The translations under genes and the position numbers were made by a program. Below, one piece after another: positions 27,577 to 35,846 of a stretch of 64,000 nucleotides of DNA. Position 1 is the first letter of the stretch. Every line of letters begins with the position of its first letter. Source of the stretch: Microbacterium ureisolvens (GTDB lineage: Bacteria > Actinomycetota > Actinomycetes > Actinomycetales > Microbacteriaceae); assembly GCF_015278315.1 (NCBI RefSeq), contig NZ_JADIJE010000008.1, positions 1-64,000 of the forward strand, given 5' to 3'. The notes beneath the pieces were generated by a model. The model was not told the DNA's origin. It did no database searches and saw only the letters and a list, made by a program, of their open reading frames with translations.

Positions 27577-27609
27577 GAGGGTGCCGCGCCCGGTGGGCAC
27601 GGCACCCTC
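27577..27609 (-). promoter_or_regulatory. Intercistronic hairpin between binding-protein and ATPase genes
   Basis: GAGGGTGCCG (27577-27586) pairs with CGGCACCCTC (27600-27609), and an inner GCCC/GGGC pair closes on a GGT loop. On the transcript it lies 14 nt after the binding-protein stop and 31 nt before the ATPase start. Such hairpins typically end a part of the transcripts or protect the upstream message, producing excess binding protein. There is no T-run, so partial termination versus stabilisation cannot be told. Confidence 0.65.
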
Positions 27610-27623
27610 GCGGTCGGGACCGC

Positions 27624-28700
27624 TTACTTCGTGATGCCGTACTCGTCGCACTTCGCGACGACGTCGGCGGTGCAGACATCGTCGTACGACGCGTCGCCGG
27701 CGGCGATGACGTCGCCGACCTCTTCGGGGCCCACCAGCTGCGGCGTGACGGCGATGTACGGGGTGCCGTCCTCGAGCTCCTGGTCGGCGCTCGGGGTCTC
27801 GCCCTGGAGGAGCGCGACGGCGACCTCGACGGCCGCCTCGGCCTCGAGCTTCACCGGCTTGTAGACCGTGGCGGTCTGCCAGCCGAGGAGGATGTACTGC
27901 AGCGCACCGACCTGCGCGTCCTGACCCGAGAGGGCCACGCCCGTGAGGTTGTTCTTCTGCAGGATCGAGATGACGCCGGCCGCGTTCGCGTCGTTCGCCG
28001 ACCAGACGCCGTCGACCGTGCCGCCGAGCGAGGTCAGCGCCTGCTCGAAGTTGGTGGCCGACTTCTCCTGGTCCCAGACCCCGGGAGGCTCGGCCGCGGC
28101 GACGATGCCCGCGCCCTCCATGACCTCCACGGCGCCTTCCTTGAACATCGCCGCGTTGCCGTCGGTCGGGTCGCCGCCCATGTAGACGACCTTCGCGGTG
28201 GCCGGGTCCTTGCCGGCGGCCTCGAGGCCGTCGAGCACCGTCTGGCCCTCGAGGCGGCCCACCTCCACGTTGTCGAACGACACGTAGTAGTCCGCGCCGG
28301 TGAAGGGGCGGTCGTAGGCGATCACGGGGATGCCCTCGGCCTTGGCCTTCTCGGCGACGCCTTCGGCGGCGCCCTGGTAGTCGACGAGCAGCATGACGCC
28401 GCAGCCCTTGGTGAGCTGCTGGTCGGCGATCGTCGAGTACTTGTTGACGTCGCCCTGCGCGTTCTGGATGTCGGTCTCGAAGCCGGCCGACTCAAGACCC
28501 TCCTGCAGGTACTTGCGGTCGAAGTCCTCCCAGCGGTTCGAGGACTCGGCGTCGGGCAGGATCACGCACGCGCGGCCCGCGGCGTCGCCGCCCGCGTCGC
28601 CGCCGTCTCCGCCGTCACCGTTGCCGCCGGCACAGCCGGCCAGCAGCACCGCGGCGGCACCCGTGAGGGCCGCCACGGCGAGGAGTGAAGACTTCTTCAT
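27624..28700 (-). CDS. Sugar-binding lipoprotein (cassette 1)
   Basis: A 358-residue periplasmic-binding-protein type 1 lipoprotein. The signal peptide ends in the lipobox LLAGC, so C23 is lipidated and the mature protein is tethered outside. The body resembles XylF/FrcB: VILPDAESSNRWEDFDRKYL, VMLLVDYQGAAEGVAEKA, VIAYDRPFTGADYYVSFDNV, VVYMGGDPTDGNAAMFKEG and WSANDANAAGVISIL. Close to the C-terminus C343 and C351 (C-x7-C) probably form a disulfide; the paralogue at 31190-32287 has the same pair. It delivers a sugar, by family probably xylose or fructose, to the downstream ATPase/permease. The start follows GAAAGGCGAAAG. Confidence 0.85.
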   Translation of the reverse strand: MKKSSLLAVAALTGAAAVLLAGCAGGNGDGGDGGDAGGDAAGRACVILPDAESSNRWEDFDRKYLQEGLESAGFETDIQNAQGDVNKYSTIADQQLTKGCGVMLLVDYQGAAEGVAEKAKAEGIPVIAYDRPFTGADYYVSFDNVEVGRLEGQTVLDGLEAAGKDPATAKVVYMGGDPTDGNAAMFKEGAVEVMEGAGIVAAAEPPGVWDQEKSATNFEQALTSLGGTVDGVWSANDANAAGVISILQKNNLTGVALSGQDAQVGALQYILLGWQTATVYKPVKLEAEAAVEVAVALLQGETPSADQELEDGTPYIAVTPQLVGPEEVGDVIAAGDASYDDVCTADVVAKCDEYGITK

Positions 28701-28996
28701 CTTTCGCCTTTCGTCGTTGAAGCGAGCGAGTCCCAGGATCGTCCCTGGCGTTCATCGCGCTGAAGCGATCATCGACGACGCTGATTCTTGTCGTCAAGTC
28801 TTGAACATAACGCTTTGGCAACGTGGCACCGCCAGCCCTTCGACGCGCGAGCGAGCGGCCGGACAGAGAGCGCTTACCGTGCAGAATGCTCGCGAATGCG
28901 GCATGATTTCGCCGTTTCGCGCAGGCGTACGGCCAAGCATGCCGAGGTGGTGGCCCCGCGTGTTCGTCAAGTGAAGACAGTGCGGACCGGTGGCGC
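28701..28996 (-). promoter_or_regulatory. Putative promoter region of sugar cassette 1
   Basis: About 296 nt between the two cassettes without a gene. On the minus strand a -35-like TTGACG occurs near 28795-28800, next to the palindrome TCAAG-T-CTTGA (28794-28804). I could not settle the -10 box. The ROK protein encoded at 32297-33499 may act here, but no site shared with the second cassette's promoter was found. Confidence 0.3.
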
Positions 28997-30244
28997 TCAG
29001 GCCCGACCGGATGCCGCGCGGGTGCGGCGCGACAGCGAGTCGACGATGACGGCCAGCACCAGCACGGCGCCGGTGACCATGAACTGCACCGACGAGTCGA
29101 GGTTCAAGAGTGTCAGCCCCGACGAGATCGACTGGATCACCACGATGCCGATCAGGGCGGAGAACGCCGAGCCCCGCCCGCCGAACAGACTCGTGCCGCC
29201 GATGACGGCGGCGGCGATCGCGTTGAGGTTCACATCCCCGGTGCCCGAGCTCTGGTTCGCCGAGGCGAGCCGCGCGGCGGCGAGGATGCCGCCCACGGCC
29301 GCGAGCGTCGAGCACATCGCGAACACCGACAGATAGATGCGGTCGACCCGGATGCCGGCACGCCGGGCGGCTTCGACCGAACCCCCGACCGCGTACACGG
29401 CGCGACCCCACCGCGTGCGGGTGAGGACGAAGTTCATCGCGACGACCAGCGCCAGGAAGAACAGGAACATCACCCCGACACCGCGATCGAGGTTGAGGTA
29501 CCACGTCGCGACCAGGAGGAACGCCAGGAGCACACCGCTGCGCAGCGCGATCTCGCCGTAGCTCTGACTGACGAGGTTCGCGGCGGCGCGCCGGCGCGAC
29601 CGCCGCACGAGCGACCAGGCGAACGCCGCGACGGCGGCCACGGCCACCGCGTAGGACGCCCACGCCGGGAGGAACATCTGCTGCGCGAACTGCACCAGCC
29701 ACGAGTCGAACGGGATCGCGATCGAACCGGTCTCGCCGAGCACCCACAGCTGCAGCCCCAGGAACCCCAGGAGGCCTGCCAGCGTGATGACGAAGCTCGG
29801 GAGCCCGAAGCGTGTGAAGAGGAACCCGTACAGAAGTCCCACCAGGCAGCCGATCGCGATCGCCGCGGCGATGGACAGCACGAGGTTCCACTGCAGCTGC
29901 ACGAAGGTGACAGCGAGCACGGCCGCCGCGAGCCCCGACACCGAGCCGACCGACAGGTCGATCTCGCCCACGAGCAGCACCAGCACGACACCGAGTGCGA
30001 TCGTCCCGATCGCCGCGCACTGCATCGTGAGGTTGGAGAGGTTCTCGCTGGAGAGGAACACCGGATTGAGCAGCTGGAACACCGTCCAGATGACGGCGAT
30101 GCCGAGTACGACGGGGACCGCGCCCAGGTCGCCGCCGCGTACGCGTGCGACGAACGCCTCCATCGCATGGCGCATGCCGCTGGAGCTCAGCAGCCGCTCC
30201 TCGGTCAGCGGCTCCGCGAGCCGCTCTTCGCCCGGCGCGCTCAT
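28997..30244 (-). CDS. Sugar ABC transporter permease (cassette 2)
   Basis: A 415-residue permease clearly paralogous to that of cassette 1. Shared stretches include VLLVGEIDLSVGSVSGLAA, GLPSFVITLAGLLGFLGLQL, GRAVYAVGGSVEAARRAGI and AIAAAVIGGTSLFGGRGSA. It has about ten membrane helices and a basic cytoplasmic loop (SLVRRSRRRAAANLVSQ) in the middle. The ATG overlaps the ATPase stop. The degree of divergence between the two cassettes suggests an old duplication and probably distinct sugars. Confidence 0.85.
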   Translation of the reverse strand: MSAPGEERLAEPLTEERLLSSSGMRHAMEAFVARVRGGDLGAVPVVLGIAVIWTVFQLLNPVFLSSENLSNLTMQCAAIGTIALGVVLVLLVGEIDLSVGSVSGLAAAVLAVTFVQLQWNLVLSIAAAIAIGCLVGLLYGFLFTRFGLPSFVITLAGLLGFLGLQLWVLGETGSIAIPFDSWLVQFAQQMFLPAWASYAVAVAAVAAFAWSLVRRSRRRAAANLVSQSYGEIALRSGVLLAFLLVATWYLNLDRGVGVMFLFFLALVVAMNFVLTRTRWGRAVYAVGGSVEAARRAGIRVDRIYLSVFAMCSTLAAVGGILAAARLASANQSSGTGDVNLNAIAAAVIGGTSLFGGRGSAFSALIGIVVIQSISSGLTLLNLDSSVQFMVTGAVLVLAVIVDSLSRRTRAASGRA

Positions 30245-31173
30245 CGGCTGCCGTCCCCGCGCGGGCGGGCCGTGCGCCGGGCACCGCCACGGGGCATCCG
30301 GATGACGGTGCCGCCGGCCGTCTCCTCGTCCGTGGCCGCGGCCGCGGCGTCGAGAACCGGCTCGCCGTCGCGCGCGTGCGGCGCGGCATCCGCTCGATCC
30401 GGCCGGCGCATGCCGGAGTGGTCGACCGCTCCGGTGATGGCGGCGATCAGGATCTCGCTGGTGACATCGGCGACGTTGTACACGCCGTTGTTCCGGCCGA
30501 GGCGCAGCACCACGACGCGGTCGGCGACCGCCATCACGTCGGCCATGTTGTGACTGATGAGGATGACGCCGTGGCCCCGCTCGCGCAGCCGCTCGATGAG
30601 GTTCAGCACCTCGGCGGTCTGCGCGACGCCGAGGGCCGCGGTGGGCTCGTCGAGGATGACCACGCGCGGCTCGCCGATGAGAGACCGTGCGATGGCGACC
30701 GTCTGACGCTGCCCGCCCGACAGCGATGCGACGGGCACCCGCACCGAGGGGATCTTGGCGGAGAGCTCGCGCAGCAGCGTCCAGGTGCGCTGCTCCATGT
30801 CGACCTCGTCGAGCGTCGCGCCGTCGCGCAGCTCGCGGCCGAGCCACAGGTTCGCCACGACGTCGAGGTTGTCGCACAGTGCGAGGTCCTGGAAGATCGT
30901 CTCGATCCCGAGCTCCTGCGCATCGGCAGGGGAGTCGATGACCACCGGCTCGCCATCGAACTCGATGGTGCCGGCGTCGGGGGGATGCACGCCGGCGAGC
31001 ACCTTGACGAGGGTGGACTTGCCCGCGCCGTTGTCGCCGACGAGCGCCACCACCTCGCCCTCGTTGACCCAGAAGTCGACGTCGGTGAGCGCCTTGACAG
31101 CACCGAAGTGTTTGCCGATGCCGCGCATCGTGAGCACGCGGTCGCGCGGTCGTCCCGTCCGCGGGTGCGTCAT
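30241..31173 (-). CDS. Sugar ABC transporter ATPase, single domain (cassette 2)
   Basis: A 310-residue half-size ATPase paralogous to the one at 26718. It has Walker A GDNGAGKST, FQDLALCDNLDVVANLWLGRE, signature LSGGQRQ, Walker B VVILDEPTAALG and LISHNMADVMAVADRV. A C-terminal extension of about 60 residues (ADAAPHARDGEPVLDAAAAA and an arginine/glycine-rich end) is absent from its paralogue and looks disordered. GGAGG sits directly against the ATG at 31179 but 6 nt before the ATG at 31173, so the latter is the better start. Only 16 nt separate it from the binding-protein stop, with no hairpin, unlike cassette 1. Confidence 0.85.
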   Translation of the reverse strand: MTHPRTGRPRDRVLTMRGIGKHFGAVKALTDVDFWVNEGEVVALVGDNGAGKSTLVKVLAGVHPPDAGTIEFDGEPVVIDSPADAQELGIETIFQDLALCDNLDVVANLWLGRELRDGATLDEVDMEQRTWTLLRELSAKIPSVRVPVASLSGGQRQTVAIARSLIGEPRVVILDEPTAALGVAQTAEVLNLIERLRERGHGVILISHNMADVMAVADRVVVLRLGRNNGVYNVADVTSEILIAAITGAVDHSGMRRPDRADAAPHARDGEPVLDAAAAATDEETAGGTVIRMPRGGARRTARPRGDGSR

Positions 31174-31189
31174 CGACATCCTCCGGACC

Positions 31190-32287
31190 CTACCCGATGC
31201 CCGCTGCCTCGCACGCATCGGCGTAGGCCGGCGTGCAGATGTCTTCGACGCTCCAGAAGCCGTCGGCCACCACGGTCTCCATGATGTCGTCGACCGTGAC
31301 CGCCACCGGGTCGAGGAGCATGGCCGGCGTGCCCTGGATCTCCAGCGGCGCCGTCACCTCCTCGTCGTGCAGCAGCTTCACCGCGACCTCGGCGGCGAGC
31401 TCGGCCTGCGGCTTGATCGCCTTATAGACCGTCATGTACTGGTCGCCGGTGAGCAGGCGCTGGATCGCCGACAGCTCGGCGTCCTGCCCGGTCACGATGG
31501 GGAGCGGGTCGACGTTCGCGACCCGCAGCGCGGCGATGGCACCACCGGCGGTGGCATCGTTGGCGGCGTAGACGCCGGCGATCGCATCGCCGTGCTGCGC
31601 GATCTGGCCCGACACCCACTCCTGCGCCTTCTCGGGGTTCCAGCCCGGGGTGTCGTACTCGGCGAGCACCCGCAGGCCGCTCTCGTCGATCACGCTGTGC
31701 GCGCCCTCCTTGAACAGCGCCGCGTTGCTGTCGGTGGGCGAGCCGTTGACCATCAGGATGCCGCTGCCCTCGTCGCTCCCGCGCATGCCCTCGACGAACG
31801 CCGTCGCCTGGAGCACGCCCACCTTCTCGTTGTCGAACGAGATGTAGTACGCGAGATCGCCGCCCGCGACGAGCCGGTCGTAGGAGATGACCGGCACGCC
31901 TTTCGCATTGGCGGAGGTCACGATGCTCACCGCGGCGTTCGCGTCGACCGGGTCGAGCACGAGCACGCCCGCGCCGGCCGTGAGCGCCGACTCGGCCTGC
32001 TGCTGCTGCTTCGCGGCGTCCTGGTCGGCGTTTGCGTAGAGCACGCGGTAGTCGCCGAGCTCGGCGACCCGGGCCTCGAAGAGTGGACGGTCGAACGTCT
32101 CGTAGCGCGCGGTCTTGGCGTCGGGCAGCAGCAGCGCGATCGCGTCGTCGGCGGGGGTGCCGCTCGGCTGGGGTGCGCCGGTGCAGCCTGTCAGGACAGC
32201 GGCGGCGAGGAGCACGGATGCCGCAGCCGCCGCGATGCGGCGCCCGCTCGGGTGCCGCCGCGGCCTGTGGTGTCGCGTACGGGGCAT
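31190..32287 (-). CDS. Sugar-binding lipoprotein (cassette 2)
   Basis: A 365-residue substrate-binding lipoprotein. It has a long basic N-region (RHHRPRRHPSGRR), a hydrophobic stretch and lipobox VLTGC with lipidated C35; the double arginine is not in a clear Tat context. The body parallels cassette 1: LLLPDAKTARYETFD, VLDPVDANAAVSIV, VISYDRLVAGGDLAYYISFDN, ILMVNGSPTDSNAALFKEG and YAANDATAGGAIAAL. C351 and C359 repeat the C-x7-C pair. On the minus strand TAAGCT ends 6 nt before the ATG without a ribosome-binding site, suggesting a leaderless transcript. This -10 box overlaps the TAA stop of the upstream ROK gene. Confidence 0.85.
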   Translation of the reverse strand: MPRTRHHRPRRHPSGRRIAAAAASVLLAAAVLTGCTGAPQPSGTPADDAIALLLPDAKTARYETFDRPLFEARVAELGDYRVLYANADQDAAKQQQQAESALTAGAGVLVLDPVDANAAVSIVTSANAKGVPVISYDRLVAGGDLAYYISFDNEKVGVLQATAFVEGMRGSDEGSGILMVNGSPTDSNAALFKEGAHSVIDESGLRVLAEYDTPGWNPEKAQEWVSGQIAQHGDAIAGVYAANDATAGGAIAALRVANVDPLPIVTGQDAELSAIQRLLTGDQYMTVYKAIKPQAELAAEVAVKLLHDEEVTAPLEIQGTPAMLLDPVAVTVDDIMETVVADGFWSVEDICTPAYADACEAAGIG

Positions 32288-32296
32288 CGGAAGAGC

Positions 32297-33499
32297 TTAA
32301 GCGGTGATCGGAAGCGACGGCGCACCGGGTAGCTGCGCGTCTACCGAGACATGATCGAGGGCGATCGCGATCGCGCCCCGGGTCTCGGCCCACTCGCCGA
32401 ACGACGCTCCGACGATCTCGGGGAGGCCGTCGGCGGAGGGGAGCGCGGTGCGCTCGAGCGAATGCCGCATCGGCGCCATCAGGATCTCGCCGGCCTGACC
32501 CAGCTCACCGCCCACGACGATGATCTCGGGGTCGAAGAGGTTGCAGAGACTCGCGGCGGCGATGCCGATGTGCCGCCCGGCATCCGCGATCACCCGGCGG
32601 GCCGCGCCGTCGCCCAGCTCGGCGGCGTGCAGCAGGTCGCCGAGGCGGTGCATGCCCTCGCTCGGCGGGAACAGCGACAGCAGCGCGGGGCCGCCGGCGT
32701 AGGTCTCGAGGCACCCGCGGTTGCTGCAGCGGCAGATCGGTCCGTTCTCGTCGAGCGTCACGTGCCCGATCTGGCCCGCCTTGCCGTTGACGCCGCGGAA
32801 CAGGTCGCCGCCCACGACGAGCCCCGCGCTGATCGTGTGGCCGACGCGGATGAACACCGACGAGGCCGCGGCGCGGCCGTTGCCCTCGCGGGCCTCGGCG
32901 AGGCCGCCGAGGTTCGCCTCGCTGTCGACGTGGACCGGCCGCCCGATGCGCAGCGACAGGCTCTCGGCGACGTCGACGTTCTCCCAGCCGCGCAGCAGGC
33001 CGGGCGTGGACACCATTCCGGTGCGCGGGTCGATCGGAGCGGGCAGGGCGAGCCCCACACCCAGGAGGTCCGAGAGCGATCCGCCGAGGGACTCCATCAT
33101 GTCGCCCAGCAGCAGTGCGAGCCGGTCGAGCTCGGAATCGTGGCGGTGGTCGAGGGGGAGGGGGAGCGACGACTGCGTCACGATCGTGCGCGCGGTGTCG
33201 GCGATCGCGATGTGCAGGTGCCGCGAGCTGTAGTGCACACCCGCGACGAGGCCCAGCCGCCGGGCGAGCGAGACCAGGGTCGCGCGGCGGCCGCTGCTGG
33301 TCGTGAAGGAGGTGTGCAGGAGCCCCGAAGCGGTCAGCTCCTTGACGATGTTCGAGACGGTGGCCGGCGACAGTCCGGTGCTGCCGGCCAGCTCGATCTG
33401 CGTGAGACGGCCGTGCCGCTTCAGCGACTCGATGACACGCGCGCGGTTGGCCTCGCGCAGCGAGGTCTGAGAGCCGGGCGGGGCGTTGCGGCGTGCCAC
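32297..33499 (-). CDS. ROK-family transcriptional repressor (XylR-like)
   Basis: A 400-residue ROK protein. The N-terminal winged helix (about 15-75) contains LTQIELAGSTGLSPATVSNI. The sugar-kinase-like body has the zinc motif GHVTLDENGPICRCSNRGCLE. Where ROK kinases have a catalytic aspartate in DAN, this protein reads VDSEANLGGLAE, the Glu typical of the non-kinase regulators. Such repressors bind a sugar and release DNA. It sits directly upstream of, and on the same strand as, two sugar import cassettes, which are its likely targets. The GTG at 33499 is preceded by TACAGT ending 7 nt upstream and no Shine-Dalgarno (leaderless). Confidence 0.85.
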   Translation of the reverse strand: MARRNAPPGSQTSLREANRARVIESLKRHGRLTQIELAGSTGLSPATVSNIVKELTASGLLHTSFTTSSGRRATLVSLARRLGLVAGVHYSSRHLHIAIADTARTIVTQSSLPLPLDHRHDSELDRLALLLGDMMESLGGSLSDLLGVGLALPAPIDPRTGMVSTPGLLRGWENVDVAESLSLRIGRPVHVDSEANLGGLAEAREGNGRAAASSVFIRVGHTISAGLVVGGDLFRGVNGKAGQIGHVTLDENGPICRCSNRGCLETYAGGPALLSLFPPSEGMHRLGDLLHAAELGDGAARRVIADAGRHIGIAAASLCNLFDPEIIVVGGELGQAGEILMAPMRHSLERTALPSADGLPEIVGASFGEWAETRGAIAIALDHVSVDAQLPGAPSLPITA

Positions 33500-33598
33500 A
33501 GGTCACACTGTACCCGACGGCCGATTTCCCAGGTCGGCTCCGGGATCGAGGCGGATCGGCGCTCGGCCGGGCGGCGGACGCAATAGCATCGGTACGCC

Positions 33599-34984
33599 AT
33601 GCACACCGTCGTCGACGCCCTCCGCGCAGCCCTTCCCCCGAACGCCGTCGCCACCGACCTCGACACGCTGGAACGACTGAGCCACGACGACGCCGAGTGG
33701 GCGGACTACGGCCTGCCCGCCGCCGTGGTGTTCGCATCGTCGGTCGACGACGTCGTGGCGGCCGTCCGGATCGCGGCGGCTCACGGCGTGCCGGTGGTTC
33801 CGCGCGGAGCGGGCACGGGGCTGTCGGGGGGCGCGAACGCGACGAACGGATGCCTCGTCCTGTCGCTGGAGCGCATGACGAGGATCATCGAGGTCGACGC
33901 CGCCGAGCGGTACGCCGTCGCCGAGGCGGGCGTGCTCAACGACGACCTGCGCCGCCACGTGGCGGGCCACGGGCTGTGGTACCCGCCCGACCCCGCGAGC
34001 CAGGCGATCTCGACGCTCGGCGGGAACGTGGCGACGAACGCCGGCGGGATCTGCTGCGTCAAGTACGGCGTGACGCGCGACTACGTGATCGGCCTGACCG
34101 TCGTGCTGGCCGACGGCAGCGTCGCCGAGCTCGGGCGCACGACCGCCAAGGGCGTCACCGGCTACGACCTCACCGGGCTGTTCGTCGGCTCCGAGGGCAC
34201 CCTCGGCATCGTGGTCGACGTCACGGTGAAGCTGCGGCCGCTCGCCGGCCGCGAGGAGCGTGCGGTCGTGGGGTACTTCCGGACGCTGACGGATGCCGGC
34301 CGCGCCGTCGCCGCCGTCAGCCGGGCCGGCATCGTCCCTTCGGCGCTGGAGCTCATCGACCGCACCTGCCTGCACGCCGTCGCGCAGTGGCAGGGCTGGG
34401 ATCTGCCCGAGGAGACCACCGCGCTGCTGCTGGCGAAGGTCGACGAACCGGGCGCGCGCGGAGACGAGCTCGCGGCGGCCATCGAGGGAATCTTCCGCGA
34501 GGCGGGCGGCAGTCGCGTGGAGCGGGCCGCGGAGCCCGACGAGGTGGAGCGGCTGTTCGCGGCCCGGCGCCTGGCGTACCCCGCACTGGAGCGGCTCGGC
34601 CCGGTCCTGACGGAGGACGTCTGCGTGCCCCGCGGCGCCGTGCCGGAGATGCTCTCGCGCATCGAGGCCGCCGCGGCCGACGCGGGCGTCGTGATCGCCA
34701 ACATCGCCCACGCCGGCGACGGCAATCTGCATCCGCTCATCATCGCCCCCGAGGGCGACGACGATGCCAAGGCCCGCGCGAAGTCGGCGTTCGACCGCAT
34801 CGTCGACGACTGCCGGGCGCTCGGCGGCACCGTCACCGGCGAGCACGGAGTCGGACTGCTCAAGCTCCCTGGCGCCGCCGCGGAGCTGAGCCCGACGGTG
34901 CTGCGCCTGCACCAGGTGATCAAGGACGCTCTCGACCCGGCCGGCATCCTCAACCCCGGCAAAGCCTTCCCGAACGGAGCCTGA
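33599..34984 (+). CDS. GlcD-like FAD-linked oxidase
   Basis: A 461-residue flavoprotein of the FAD_binding_4/FAD-oxidase_C type (GlcD, D-lactate dehydrogenase). The FAD domain (about 35-215) contains VPVVPRGAGTGLSGGANA, NVATNAGGICCVKYGVTRDY and GLFVGSEGTLGIV. The C-terminal cap carries NIAHAGDGNLHPLI and GTVTGEHGVGLLK, whose histidines are the metal/substrate site of 2-hydroxy-acid dehydrogenases. It oxidises a D-2-hydroxy acid such as glycolate or D-lactate; the iron-sulfur partner of GlcDEF is not present here. A -10-like TAGCAT lies 9 nt before the ATG. The hydrolase gene follows after 1 nt. Confidence 0.85.
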   Translation: MHTVVDALRAALPPNAVATDLDTLERLSHDDAEWADYGLPAAVVFASSVDDVVAAVRIAAAHGVPVVPRGAGTGLSGGANATNGCLVLSLERMTRIIEVDAAERYAVAEAGVLNDDLRRHVAGHGLWYPPDPASQAISTLGGNVATNAGGICCVKYGVTRDYVIGLTVVLADGSVAELGRTTAKGVTGYDLTGLFVGSEGTLGIVVDVTVKLRPLAGREERAVVGYFRTLTDAGRAVAAVSRAGIVPSALELIDRTCLHAVAQWQGWDLPEETTALLLAKVDEPGARGDELAAAIEGIFREAGGSRVERAAEPDEVERLFAARRLAYPALERLGPVLTEDVCVPRGAVPEMLSRIEAAAADAGVVIANIAHAGDGNLHPLIIAPEGDDDAKARAKSAFDRIVDDCRALGGTVTGEHGVGLLKLPGAAAELSPTVLRLHQVIKDALDPAGILNPGKAFPNGA

Positions 34985-34985
34985 C

Positions 34986-35813
34986 ATGCCTTCGATCCGC
35001 GCCGATGACGGCGTCCGGCTGGAGTACACCGACCACGGCGACCCGGCCGGCAGGCCGGTCGTGCTGCTGGCGGGCTTCAAGGCCGCCGCCACCAGCTGGC
35101 TCTATCAGGTGCCCGCGCTCGAACGCGCCGGATACCGGGTGCTCACGGTCGACCTGCGCGGGCACGGTGGCAGCGAGCGACCGGCGTCGGGCGTCGACCT
35201 TGCTCGTCGCGGTCAGGACGTGCGCGACTTCCTCGACGCGCTCGACCTCCGCGGTGCCGTGCTGGTCGGCGGATCCATGGGCGCGAGCACGATCTGGTCG
35301 TACCTGTCGCAGGAAGGTTCGGACCGGGTGGCCGCCGTCGTGTCGGTGGACCAGACGCCGAAGATGATGAACACGCCGGACTGGCCGCACGGCTTCTACG
35401 GGTACGCGCCCGACAACGCCGACACCTACTTCGCCGACGGCATCCCCGACACCGGGCGGGGCACGCCGATGCTGCGCCGCGGCCGGCGGCTCATCCGGCT
35501 CCTGCGCGCGATGAAGGGCGCCGAGCGCAAGCTCACCCCGGGCGAGCTGTCGCTGCTCAACGACCACGCGCGGGCGGACTGGCGCGCGGCGATCGCCGGC
35601 ACCGACGTGCCGGTGCTCTTCGTCGCCGGCGCCGAGAGCGAGTTCTGGCCGAGCTCCCACGCAGCAGCCGCCGCAGCGCTGGCGCCGCGGGGAGAGTCCG
35701 CCATGATCGCCCGCGACGGCCACGCGGCGAACATCGAGCAGCCTCAGGCCTTCAACGCGGGCCTGCTCGCCTTCCTCGCGCGCACAGCTCCCGCCGGACG
35801 CGCGAAAGAGTAG
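34986..35813 (+). CDS. Alpha/beta hydrolase
   Basis: A 275-residue alpha/beta-hydrolase-fold protein. The oxyanion region is VVLLAGFKAAATSWLYQVPA, the nucleophile elbow GGSMGAS with serine near 97, LRGHGGSERP follows strand 4, and the catalytic histidine is in RDGHAANIEQP. The acid turn reads VAGAESEFWPSS, with Glu where Asp is commoner. It resembles non-heme peroxidase/epoxide-hydrolase-like members; the substrate is unknown. It begins 1 nt after the GlcD-like stop with GGAG 7 nt upstream, so the two form an operon and may act in one pathway. Confidence 0.8.
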   Translation: MPSIRADDGVRLEYTDHGDPAGRPVVLLAGFKAAATSWLYQVPALERAGYRVLTVDLRGHGGSERPASGVDLARRGQDVRDFLDALDLRGAVLVGGSMGASTIWSYLSQEGSDRVAAVVSVDQTPKMMNTPDWPHGFYGYAPDNADTYFADGIPDTGRGTPMLRRGRRLIRLLRAMKGAERKLTPGELSLLNDHARADWRAAIAGTDVPVLFVAGAESEFWPSSHAAAAAALAPRGESAMIARDGHAANIEQPQAFNAGLLAFLARTAPAGRAKE

Positions 35814-35846
35814 ATCTCTCGGTTCCTCCGTCGGCCGCGGCGGACG

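Noticed and set aside
28794..28804. TCAAG-T-CTTGA palindrome before sugar cassette 1 as another HspR site
   Set aside because: The order and spacing of the arms are wrong for HAIR (which is CTTGA-N11-TCAAG).
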